This document shows positions 1 to 7,362 of a stretch of 18,851 nt of DNA, one piece after another. Each line of letters starts with the position of its first letter. Position 1 is the first letter of the stretch. The DNA lies in assembly GCA_018262455.1 (NCBI GenBank), contig JAGSPR010000079.1, forward strand, positions 1 to 18,851, in the 5' to 3' direction. The notes below the pieces were generated by a model. That model was given only the letters and a program-made list of their open reading frames with translations, made no database searches and was not told where the DNA came from. A program made the translations under genes and the position numbers. Origin of the DNA: Deltaproteobacteria bacterium (GTDB lineage Bacteria > Myxococcota > Polyangia > Haliangiales > Haliangiaceae).

Positions 1-142
1 GATCCACATGACCGAGGACATGGGCCAGATGCCACGGTTCGACAAGGAGCTCTCGCTGCTCGATCGCGACGCGATCGCCGAGTACCTCGTGTGGCTGCGC
101 ACCGCGACGAAGGCGGAGCTCGACGCGCTCGGGCCACTGTAG
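1..142 (+). CDS. C-terminal fragment of an unidentified protein, possibly a c-type cytochrome
   Basis: The gene enters from the left edge; its reading frame begins at base 2 and ends with TAG at 140-142, leaving 46 visible residues. The tail contains GQMPRF followed by an acidic stretch and an amphipathic helix (IAEYLVWLRTAT). A methionine before an aromatic residue and then a closing helix with I..Y..WL resembles the end of a class I cytochrome c, where the Met is the axial haem ligand. The CXXCH haem-binding motif would lie outside the window, so this is only a suggestion. The GC-rich third positions match the genes around it. Confidence 0.5.
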   Translation, partial: IHMTEDMGQMPRFDKELSLLDRDAIAEYLVWLRTATKAELDALGPL

Positions 143-202
143 TCAGCGCGCCCGTCAATGAACCCCAGAGCTCGGTGCGCACATCGCGGAGCCCGAGCCT
201 CC

Positions 203-220
203 CCGGACGAGGTCCGGACC
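203..220. repeat. Small inverted repeats between convergent genes
   Basis: CCGGAC (203-208) and GTCCGG (212-217) form a perfect 6-bp stem with a 3-base loop. The overlapping sequence GGTCCGGACC (211-220) is itself a 10-bp palindrome. The site lies between the stop of the plus-strand fragment (142) and the stop of the minus-strand AraC-type gene (279), where a bidirectional terminator would be useful. No T-tract follows on either strand, so its role as a terminator is weakly supported. Nothing else stands out in 143-278. Confidence 0.25.
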
Positions 221-278
221 GCTGGATCGGACGTGCGGAAGTCGGACGGTCAGGCGATGCTCGACGCACCGCGCCGGT

Positions 279-1286
279 TCACGGCTCGGGCTCGACGTGC
301 TCGCGCCGGAAATCCCCTGGGGTGAGGCCGGTCCAGTGTCGGAACGCGCGATAGAACGCGCTGAGCTCCTGGAAGCCGAGGAGGAACGCGATCTCCGCGT
401 GCGGCAGGGTCGAGTTGCGCAGGTAGTCCTGAGCGAGCTGGGTGCGAGCCTGCGCGAACACCTCACGGAAGCTGGTGCTCGACTCCTGCAGGCGGCGGCG
501 CAAGCTGCGTGTGCTCAATCCGAGGCTCTTCGCGATGCTTGTCTCGGTGGGCAGGCCGCGCACGAGGTCCTTGGCGATCAGCTCCTGAACCTTGCCGATC
601 AGACCAGCCCGCTCGTCGAGGGTTCGATTGGCGAGGCCTCGCAAGAACTCGCCCAGCGGCGCGCTGCTGCCTGCCACCTGTCGGTTCAGCGTCTCTCTCT
701 CGAACCGGACCTCGTTCGTCTTCGATCCGAAGCGGACCACGACGCCGAAGAACGCGTCGTGCGGCGACCGGTCCGGCGGCGCGCGATGGCGTACCAGCAC
801 CGCCTCGGGGATGAGCCGCTCGCCGAGCAGCAGGCGGGCTCCGTGGACCAACTCCACGAGCGCGGCTTCCGTCGCGCAGCGCAGCCCGAGCGGGTATCGG
901 GCACCGGTTCGATATTCGAGGCGCATGGCCCCGTTCGCGAGCATGTGCCAGCGAGGGTCATCGGTCCACAACTTCGAGTACCGCACCACCGCCACGAACG
1001 CGTCCGCCAGCGTCGAGCTGTTCATGCACACGAACCCGAGCAGGCCGTAGTCGGGCAACGTGAACAGCTCGGTCGCGAGCAGGCCGAGGTCGTACCGGTT
1101 GACCCGCTTCGCGGAGACCTCCCACAGGTGAAGCAGGTCATCCACCGGCACCCGCGCCTCCGGATCGTCCAAGCCTTCGCGGGACAGACCTGCCTCGGCA
1201 CAGAGCGACTCCGGCGCGTGCCCGAACCTCGGCGTCAGCGTCAGGAATTTCTGGATGACCTGAGCGTTGGTTGTCAGCTTCATCAT
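279..1286 (-). CDS. AraC-family transcriptional regulator with an arabinose-binding-like N-terminal domain
   Basis: A 335-residue regulator of the OruR/ArgR-like AraC subfamily. Residues about 20-205 fit the N-terminal sensor domain of this family (the 'Arabinose_bd' type, which includes the motif YGLLGFVCMNSSTLADAF). Residues about 235-332 are the DNA-binding domain with two helix-turn-helix units, roughly 248-268 (IAKSLGLSTRSLRRRL) and 297-318 (AEIAFLLGFQELSAFYRAF), ending in the usual WTGLTPGDFR. The length is typical of the family. Two ATG codons lie in tandem at the start (1286 and 1283), and there is no clear Shine-Dalgarno sequence. A perfect palindrome lies 3 bases upstream and could be an autoregulatory site. 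The effector and target genes cannot be read from the sequence; no metabolic operon stands divergently next to it. Confidence 0.93.
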   Translation of the reverse strand: MMKLTTNAQVIQKFLTLTPRFGHAPESLCAEAGLSREGLDDPEARVPVDDLLHLWEVSAKRVNRYDLGLLATELFTLPDYGLLGFVCMNSSTLADAFVAVVRYSKLWTDDPRWHMLANGAMRLEYRTGARYPLGLRCATEAALVELVHGARLLLGERLIPEAVLVRHRAPPDRSPHDAFFGVVVRFGSKTNEVRFERETLNRQVAGSSAPLGEFLRGLANRTLDERAGLIGKVQELIAKDLVRGLPTETSIAKSLGLSTRSLRRRLQESSTSFREVFAQARTQLAQDYLRNSTLPHAEIAFLLGFQELSAFYRAFRHWTGLTPGDFRREHVEPEP

Positions 1287-1289
1287 GGC

Positions 1290-1303
1290 GACCGCAGGCG
1301 GTC
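1290..1303. promoter_or_regulatory. Palindrome just upstream of the AraC-type gene, possible operator
   Basis: GACCGCAGGCGGTC is a perfect 6-2-6 inverted repeat ending 3 bases before the ATG of the regulator. A hexamer TAGACT, read on the minus strand (1311 to 1306), would serve as a -10 element. That would place the transcription start on or next to the palindrome, a position typical of repressor sites. AraC proteins more often bind direct repeats, so another regulator, or an RNA hairpin in the leader, is also possible. Confidence 0.3.
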
Positions 1304-1377
1304 CCAGTCTAGCTCAACCATTCAAGCCTGTTCGATCCGGGGCTGCACCCCGGGTTCGGCGTCGTCTCGCGTGATCG

Positions 1378-1872
1378 TTATTCGCCGCCCTGGCAGGGGT
1401 CGCTCGTCTTCGAGCCGCCCTTGGGCTTGGGCGTCGCGCCGCGGGTCGCGCGCGCGGGCGGCGGCGGGGCCGCGGTCGGAGCAGGTGCGGTCTCGGCTTT
1501 CGGGGCGTCGGTCTTGCCAAGCAAGGCACGCTCGTCGGCGTCGAACGCCGTGCGCTGCGGCTCGGTCAACGTGCCAACGCAGCCCTTCACCTCGGCCCCG
1601 TTCTCCGCCGCGGCGAGGCAGCTCCGGGCCTCGTCGGACCATTGGTCGGTCGTGCAGCGGGTCCGGACCATGTCGCCCAGCTTGGCCTGGGTGTCGGGCT
1701 CGTCGACCGCCAGCACGATGACCAGGTGTTCGGCCACGGCGGTGCACGCCGGCCCGGCCGTGTGAGGGATCGGATCGGGTTTGGCCGCGGGCATCGTGGG
1801 TGCAGCCTTGGGGCCGCCACCGCACGCGGTCAACGTGGCCAGGACGAACGGGAGTGCCAGGGAGAGCCTCAT
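1378..1872 (-). CDS. Small cysteine-containing lipoprotein of unknown function
   Basis: A predicted 164-residue lipoprotein. Residues 1-16 form a lipoprotein signal peptide, and LTAC (14-17) is the lipobox, with Cys17 as the lipidation site. The region around 20-40 is a Pro/Ala-rich linker. Residues 41-115 look like a small helical domain with Cys43, Cys73, Cys85 and Cys98, enough for two disulfides, and Cys160 lies near the end. Residues 123-157 are a low-complexity Ala/Pro/Lys tail. ATG 1872 was chosen over a longer frame opening at 1929 because the signal peptide starts exactly there. TAGGAT lies 7 bases before it and may be a -10 element of a leaderless transcript. I recall similar small lipoproteins from myxobacteria but no assigned role. 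It is divergent from the CHAT gene, with 84 bp between the starts. Confidence 0.8.
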   Translation of the reverse strand: MRLSLALPFVLATLTACGGGPKAAPTMPAAKPDPIPHTAGPACTAVAEHLVIVLAVDEPDTQAKLGDMVRTRCTTDQWSDEARSCLAAAENGAEVKGCVGTLTEPQRTAFDADERALLGKTDAPKAETAPAPTAAPPPPARATRGATPKPKGGSKTSDPCQGGE

Positions 1873-1956
1873 CGGCGGGATCCTAACGCCAACCTGCAGG
1901 TGGTGCCCGGAAATGTAGCCGGAGCGCACCGTGGGCTCGTGTTAAGAACACCAGCG
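1873..1956. promoter_or_regulatory. Divergent promoter region between the lipoprotein and the CHAT gene cluster
   Basis: This 84-bp gap separates two outward-facing start codons and must hold the promoters of both units unless they lie inside genes. On the minus strand TAGGAT (1885 to 1880) is a good -10 candidate for the lipoprotein. On the plus strand the least GC-rich stretch is around GTTAAGAAC (1941-1949), just upstream of the CHAT start. No convincing -35 element or operator was found. Confidence 0.4.
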
Positions 1957-4900
1957 ATGCGCTTCGCCTCGATCGCGTTCTGTGTCGTCGCGTGGTTCGC
2001 AGGCGCAGCGGGCGCCGCACCGAGGCGGCCACCTGCGCCCAAGCCGGTCCCTGGCGCGAGCAAGTCGGTCCCTGGCGCGGCGAAGACCGGGACCCCCGCG
2101 CAGCAGGCCGAGCTCGGCAAGCTCGACCAGGAGCTCAGCGGTCACCAGAGCAAGCAGGCGTACTTCGCCGCGGTCAAGGTCGCGCGCAAGCTCTACGACC
2201 TGCAGCGCAAGGTCTCGGGGGACGACGCGGTCGAGACCCAGCGCCGCAAGCAGATGCTCGCGAGCATGCTCAGCGTCGCGGGCGACTACGTCGAAGCAGA
2301 CAAGCTGTACAAGGAGCTGCTGAAGACGGCCGAGCTGGCGCACGGCGTCTCCTCGCGCGAGGCGATGTATGCGCTGATGCCGCTGGTCGGTCCGCTCTGG
2401 CAGCAGAGCCGGCTGGACGAGCTGGAGCCGATCTATCTCCGGATGCTGGCGATCGCGAAGCAGCTCGACGGCGAACAGAGCCAGTCGTACGCGAGCCAGC
2501 TCACGATGTACGCGACGGTGCTCAACACTCGCAACGAGTACTCGTCGGCCCAGCGGGTCTACGAGCAGGCGCTGAAGATCACCGAGGCGATCGCGCCGAC
2601 CAAGAACGACATGTCGTTGATCGGACCGATCCAGGCACTCGCCGCGCTGTACTGGATGACCAACCAGAAGCCGAAGGCGATCGCGATGTACGACCGCGCG
2701 ATCGCGATCACGACGAACGATCCGAAGTCGAGCGTGCTCGTCAAGGCGAGCACGCTGTGGGGCGTCTCGAGCATGTACCACTATGGTGGGCGTGACGATC
2801 TCGCCGCTCCGCTGATCAAGCGCGTGGTCGAGCTCTATACGAACGAGATCGCACGGCTCGAGAAGGACAGCCCCGACGACTTCCAGATCCCGTCGATGCT
2901 CGGCCAGCTCGGCTTCCAGTACAAGCAGTCGGGCGATCTCGTGAACGCCGACAAGACGCTGACCCGCGCGATCGCGATCGCCGCCAAGAAGCAGGGCTTC
3001 TCGGGCTGGGAGAGCACGCTCGCCGAGGTCAAGCGCGCGCAAGGCAAGCCGAAGGAGGCGCTCGCGTTGCTGGAGCAGGCGCAGGCGGCGCTGACGAAGC
3101 TGTCGCCGCAGAGCGCCACGGTCTACAGCACGCTGATCGCCGACGTGCTGCGCGAGCTCGGCGACTTCAAGCGGGCCGAGACGCTGCTCGCCGCCTACCG
3201 CGCGAACATCGAGAAGACCTACGGCAAGAAGCACCCGATGTACGGGATGGTGCTGCTCAACACCGCGTACCTCTACATGGGCAGCGGCAACCTGACGCTC
3301 GCCCAGCAGCACCTCACCGAAGGGCTAGAGCTCGCCGAGAAGGAGCTGACGTTGACGCTCAAGACCGGCACCGAGGCCGATCACGGGGTGTACTTCGCGC
3401 GCAACGGCTACCAGCTCGACACCGCGATCAACTTCCACTACCAGTACGCGCCGAAGTCGGCGTCCGCCGCCAAGCTCGGGTTGACCACCCTGCTGCGGCG
3501 CAAGGGGCGCGTGCTCGACGCCGCCGCGGCGAGTCTCGCGACGATTCGCTCCAAGCTCTCGGCCGATGACAAGAAGCTGCTCGACGAGCTCGCGAGCGCA
3601 CGCGCGAAGCTGGCGAAGCTGACGGTCGCCGGCCCATCGGCCACCGGTGATGCCGACTACGCGAAGGAGGTCGCCGCTCTCGAGGACCAGATCCAGAAGC
3701 TCGAGCTCACCGTCGGCCAGAAGAGCGCCGCGTATCGCGTGGTCAGCCAGGCGATCGACCTGCCGGCCGTCCAGAAGGTGATCCCGAAGGATGCGCGCCT
3801 CATCGAGATCGTCAATTTTCAGCCCGGCGATCCCAAGCAGATGGGCAAGCTCAACCCGGTGCTGCCGCCGCGGCGCTACGCGGCGTACGTGCTCGCGGCC
3901 AAGGGCGATCCCGTGCTGGTCGATCTCGGGCCGGCCGCCGCGATCGATCAAGCGGTCGAACACTTCCGCAAAGCGGTCTCCGATCCCGACAACGATCGGG
4001 CCGGCGACCTCGGCCACGCGCTCTACGAGCTCACGATGTCCAAGATCATCCCCGTGCTCGGCGGCGCGACGAACATCTTGATCGCGCCCGATGGCACGCT
4101 GAACGTCGTGCCGTTCTCGGCGCTGGTCGACGACAAGCAACAGTTCCTGATCAAGCGGTTCACGTTCACGTACCTGACCTCGGGGCGCGATCTGCTGCGG
4201 CTGAGCGTCAAGACCAAGGCCCAGGGCGGTGGCGTGATCTTCGCCGACCCCAGCTTCGACGTCACCGGGGCACCGCCGGCAGGTGGCGCGGGTGGGACGC
4301 GTGGCCGGCGCTCCGCCGATCTCGCCTCGCTCAGCTGGCAGCCGCTCCCGGGCACCGGCCAGGAAGCCGACGAGGTCGTGAAGACGATGAGTGGGCTCCA
4401 GGTCTATCGCGGCGCGCAGGCGACGGAGGCGACGCTCAAGGCTGTCCACGGCCCCAAGATCCTCCACCTCGCGACCCACGGGTTCTTCCTCGCCGACGAG
4501 CCGCCGCCCGTCACCCCGAGCGGTGATGCCGCGCGCTCTGCAACCCCGGCCCCCGCGGTCGTCGAGACGTACGAGAACCCGCTGCTGCGCTCGGGGCTCG
4601 CGTTCGCGGGCGCGAACAAGCTGAGCTCGGGGGACGAGGACGGCATCCTGACCGCGATGGAGGCCTCGGGGCTCGACCTCTGGGGCACCAAGCTCGTCGT
4701 GCTGTCGGCCTGCGAGACCGGTGTCGGCAAGGTCACCAACGGCGAAGGCGTGTACGGCCTCCGCCGCTCGCTGGTGATCGCCGGTGCCGAGAGTCTCGTC
4801 ATGACGCTGTGGCAGGTCGACGATCTCGCGACGAAGGACCTGATGGCCGGCTACTACACGCGCCTGCAGGCCGGGAAGCCACGCAGCTCGGCGCTGCGTG

Positions 4901-4995
4901 ACGTCCAGCTCGAGATCGGCGCACGCGGCAAGTACGCCCACCCGTATTACTGGGCCAGCTTCCTGCCGGCCGGTGCAAATTCTCCGCTGCAGTGA
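1957..4995 (+). CDS. Secreted TPR-repeat CHAT-domain (caspase-like) protein
   Basis: A 1012-residue predicted exported protein. Residues 1-20 are a signal peptide, followed by a short Pro/Ala/Lys linker containing a repeated VPGA unit. Residues about 60-590 are helical tetratricopeptide repeats (motifs such as NADKTLTRAIAIAAKKQG), and residues about 595-690 are coiled-coil-like. Residues about 700-1010 form a CHAT domain, a clan CD cysteine-peptidase fold related to caspase and separase. The expected dyad is visible: His841 in LHLATHGFF and Cys919 in VLSACETG, followed by the typical GEGVYGLRRSLVIAGAES and the ending HPYYWASFLPAG. ATG 1957 was chosen because the signal peptide begins there; the frame stays open upstream to 1642 but runs through the divergent lipoprotein. 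It is the first gene of a tight cluster, 17 bp before the M48 gene. Both active residues are present, so peptidase activity is plausible but not shown. Confidence 0.93.
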   Translation: MRFASIAFCVVAWFAGAAGAAPRRPPAPKPVPGASKSVPGAAKTGTPAQQAELGKLDQELSGHQSKQAYFAAVKVARKLYDLQRKVSGDDAVETQRRKQMLASMLSVAGDYVEADKLYKELLKTAELAHGVSSREAMYALMPLVGPLWQQSRLDELEPIYLRMLAIAKQLDGEQSQSYASQLTMYATVLNTRNEYSSAQRVYEQALKITEAIAPTKNDMSLIGPIQALAALYWMTNQKPKAIAMYDRAIAITTNDPKSSVLVKASTLWGVSSMYHYGGRDDLAAPLIKRVVELYTNEIARLEKDSPDDFQIPSMLGQLGFQYKQSGDLVNADKTLTRAIAIAAKKQGFSGWESTLAEVKRAQGKPKEALALLEQAQAALTKLSPQSATVYSTLIADVLRELGDFKRAETLLAAYRANIEKTYGKKHPMYGMVLLNTAYLYMGSGNLTLAQQHLTEGLELAEKELTLTLKTGTEADHGVYFARNGYQLDTAINFHYQYAPKSASAAKLGLTTLLRRKGRVLDAAAASLATIRSKLSADDKKLLDELASARAKLAKLTVAGPSATGDADYAKEVAALEDQIQKLELTVGQKSAAYRVVSQAIDLPAVQKVIPKDARLIEIVNFQPGDPKQMGKLNPVLPPRRYAAYVLAAKGDPVLVDLGPAAAIDQAVEHFRKAVSDPDNDRAGDLGHALYELTMSKIIPVLGGATNILIAPDGTLNVVPFSALVDDKQQFLIKRFTFTYLTSGRDLLRLSVKTKAQGGGVIFADPSFDVTGAPPAGGAGGTRGRRSADLASLSWQPLPGTGQEADEVVKTMSGLQVYRGAQATEATLKAVHGPKILHLATHGFFLADEPPPVTPSGDAARSATPAPAVVETYENPLLRSGLAFAGANKLSSGDEDGILTAMEASGLDLWGTKLVVLSACETGVGKVTNGEGVYGLRRSLVIAGAESLVMTLWQVDDLATKDLMAGYYTRLQAGKPRSSALRDVQLEIGARGKYAHPYYWASFLPAGANSPLQ

Positions 4996-5000
4996 ACCAA

Positions 5001-5006
5001 GAAGGA
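5001..5006 (+). promoter_or_regulatory. Shine-Dalgarno sequence that decides the start of the M48 gene
   Basis: GAAGGA lies 6 bases before ATG 5013 and fits a ribosome binding site. It favours ATG 5013 over the upstream in-frame GTG at 4992, which overlaps the TGA stop of the CHAT gene by 4 bases. The ATG also marks the start of a normal signal peptide, whereas the GTG would add seven polar residues in front of it. Confidence 0.6.
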
Positions 5007-5012
5007 CGCCCC

Positions 5013-7358
5013 ATGAACCTACGCAACCTCGTCATCACTTCGCTGCTTGGCTCGTTCGTGGCGCTGTCCGCGACCGGGGCGATGGCTGCACCGCCGAAGC
5101 AACCACCGCCGAGATCTCCGGCCGCCAAGCTGAACAAGAAGCAGCTCGAGATCGATCGCCACGAGTGGATGGCGCAGTACTACCTGCGGCGCGCCAACGA
5201 TCTCGTGGGCGCGGCGAAGGAGTACAAGGCGATCCTCGCGCTCGATGCCGGCAACGCCAGCGCCTCGCTCGCGCTCGCGTCGATCTACCTGCGCGACAAG
5301 AAGGACAAGCAGGCGATCGAGGTCCTGACGAAGCTGACCAAGCAGAACCCGAAGAACGACGAGGCGTGGCTCGTGCTCGCCGAGCTCCAGGTGCACGCTG
5401 GCGATGACAAGGGGCTGAAGGCGTCGGTCGACAAGGCCCTCGCGATCAACCCGCAGAACGTCAACGCGTACTCGCTGGTGTTCGAGCGCGCCCAGACGCG
5501 GCTCAAGGCCGGCGACGCCGCCGCGAAACCCGATGCGCTCGACGCCGCGCGCAAGATCATGCAGTTCACGCGTCGCCAGGGCCCAGCCTACAAGCTCGCC
5601 GAGCGCGCCGTGGTGGAGCTCTCCGGGGAGCCCATCGAGCTCACCATCTACGACGCCAAGCTCGCGTATGCCGCCGCGTTCGAGACCGGCACCATCGGCA
5701 AGATCAACCAGCAGATGGCGCTCGCGTGGGTCGAGACGGCACGCGTGCAGCGCGCCGGCGATCACAACACCGAGGCCCGCGCCGCGCTCGACAAGGCCCT
5801 CGCGCTCGATGGCGAGCTCGCGGTGGCGCACGTCGAGCTCGGGATCCTCGACAAGATCAGCGGCAAGACCGACGCCGCGGCGAACCACTTCGTCGCCGCG
5901 ATCGATGCCGATCCGTATGGCTCGGTGGGAGATCGAGGGCTCGCCGAGCTCACCAAGGTCAAGCCGACGCACCCGCGCGTCACCGAGGGCGTGCTCGAGG
6001 GTCGTCGGGGTGACGTGTTCTCGACCGAGCGCTACAAGTCGGTGGTCGCGCTGATCGAGCGCGAGCTCGGCGGCGTCGAGGCGAGCGCGCCGGAGAAGGC
6101 CGTGCTCGAGGAGATCGTGCAGCGGCTCGCCGATGGCAGCGCGGTCAAGCAGCAGTTCCACGTCCAGCTCGTGGCCTCGCCGTCGGTCAACGCGTTCGCG
6201 CTGTCGGATGGCCGGGTCTACGTGACCCGCGGCCTGCTGGATCTCCTGAAGAAGAAGTTCCCGAAGCGGTCGATCGACGCCAACAACGACATCCTGGGCC
6301 ACGTCCTGGCCCACGAGCTGGCGCACGTGATCCGCCGTCACACGATGAACACGGCGGTGTTCCAGGAGGCGGTCAAGGACACCAATCGCATGCTCGACCC
6401 GTCGGTGCTGACCCACGTCACCCGGCTGCACGAGATCGACGCCGATCGCGAGGGCATCGTCATGGCGTTCCTCGCCGGCTACCACCCGCGTGGCGGCATC
6501 GAGTTCATGGAGGTGATGGGCCAGGATCTCGAGATCCCCAAGCACCTCGATCATCCGACGTTCGAGGAGCGCGTCGAGTACCTCACCGAGTACTGGACCA
6601 ACGATGTTCGCTACGCGTTCGTGTCGTTCAAGCTCGGCGTCACCGCGATGGATCGTGGCGCCAAGCTCGAGGCCACCGACATGCAGCAGGCGATCGCGGC
6701 CTACGAGGAGGCAGTGGATGACTTCAAGCGGTTCCGCGCGATGCTGCCCTCGCTCAAGGACGCGATGAATGACCTCGGCATCGCCTACACCAAGCTCGGC
6801 GTGCTCGCGATGACCGCGCAGGACTCCCCGCTCGGCCGCTGGCAGACCCGGTTCTCGCTCGAGCGTGATTCGGCGGTGAAGTATGTCGGCCTCGCCCGCC
6901 CGGACGACTCATCCAAGACCCGCGGCACCGACAAGGCGCGGATCCCGTGGCAGCTGCGCGAGGCGATCGCCGCGCTCAAGGAGGCGCTCGCCACCGATGA
7001 GACCTACAGCAAGGCACGGCTCAACCTGGCGTCCGCGTACGTGGCCGCCAACCAGCTCGATAACGCGAGCGCGATGCTCGCGAAGGTCGAGCCGAAGCAG
7101 GGCGTGACCGATGGTGATGTCGAGCTGATCCGCGGGATCGTGCTCGCCGAGTCCAAGGACTACGGCAAGGCGAGGGCGTCGTTCGAGAAGGCGATCGCGT
7201 CGCAATCGGCCAAGCGCGCGGCGTCCTACAACCTCGCAAAGACCCTCGAGCTCGCGGGCAAGAAGGACGAGGCGAAGCGCGCGTATCAGCAGTACGCCAA
7301 GCTCTATCCAGGCGGTCCGTGGGCGAAGGCTGCGGACGCCGCCGCCGCGAAGCTCTGA
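5013..7358 (+). CDS. Secreted M48-family zinc metalloprotease with TPR repeats (BepA-like)
   Basis: A 781-residue predicted exported peptidase. The signal peptide is residues 1-25, with likely cleavage after AMA. TPR-like helical repeats occupy about 45-330, the M48 peptidase core about 350-530, and further TPR repeats about 540-775. Active-site residues are clear: HELAH at 434-438 supplies two zinc ligands and the general base Glu435, and Glu474 in EIDAD is the third ligand, with Asp478 in the usual ExxxD arrangement. M48 proteins of the BepA/YfgC type pair this core with TPRs and act in periplasmic quality control of outer-membrane proteins. Here TPRs lie on both sides and the protein is longer than BepA (about 490 residues), so the function may differ. 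It is the second gene of the cluster, 4 bp before the next start. Confidence 0.93.
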   Translation: MNLRNLVITSLLGSFVALSATGAMAAPPKQPPPRSPAAKLNKKQLEIDRHEWMAQYYLRRANDLVGAAKEYKAILALDAGNASASLALASIYLRDKKDKQAIEVLTKLTKQNPKNDEAWLVLAELQVHAGDDKGLKASVDKALAINPQNVNAYSLVFERAQTRLKAGDAAAKPDALDAARKIMQFTRRQGPAYKLAERAVVELSGEPIELTIYDAKLAYAAAFETGTIGKINQQMALAWVETARVQRAGDHNTEARAALDKALALDGELAVAHVELGILDKISGKTDAAANHFVAAIDADPYGSVGDRGLAELTKVKPTHPRVTEGVLEGRRGDVFSTERYKSVVALIERELGGVEASAPEKAVLEEIVQRLADGSAVKQQFHVQLVASPSVNAFALSDGRVYVTRGLLDLLKKKFPKRSIDANNDILGHVLAHELAHVIRRHTMNTAVFQEAVKDTNRMLDPSVLTHVTRLHEIDADREGIVMAFLAGYHPRGGIEFMEVMGQDLEIPKHLDHPTFEERVEYLTEYWTNDVRYAFVSFKLGVTAMDRGAKLEATDMQQAIAAYEEAVDDFKRFRAMLPSLKDAMNDLGIAYTKLGVLAMTAQDSPLGRWQTRFSLERDSAVKYVGLARPDDSSKTRGTDKARIPWQLREAIAALKEALATDETYSKARLNLASAYVAANQLDNASAMLAKVEPKQGVTDGDVELIRGIVLAESKDYGKARASFEKAIASQSAKRAASYNLAKTLELAGKKDEAKRAYQQYAKLYPGGPWAKAADAAAAKL

Positions 7359-7362
7359 TCTC

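Noticed and set aside
2670..2990. Frequent GCGATCGC octamers, like the HIP1 element of cyanobacteria
   Set aside because: Most lie in frame and encode Ala-Ile-Ala or similar runs, as expected from codon use in this genome. No spacing pattern was seen.
1957..4995. The TPR-CHAT protein as the peptidase of a type III-E CRISPR (Craspase) or another intracellular defence system
   Set aside because: It has a signal peptide and lies with exported peptidases. No Cas7-like effector, CRISPR array, reverse transcriptase or toxin gene is nearby.
4992..5012. GTG 4992 as the start of the M48 gene, overlapping the CHAT stop
   Set aside because: It adds seven polar residues before a complete signal peptide, while ATG 5013 has a well-placed GAAGGA.
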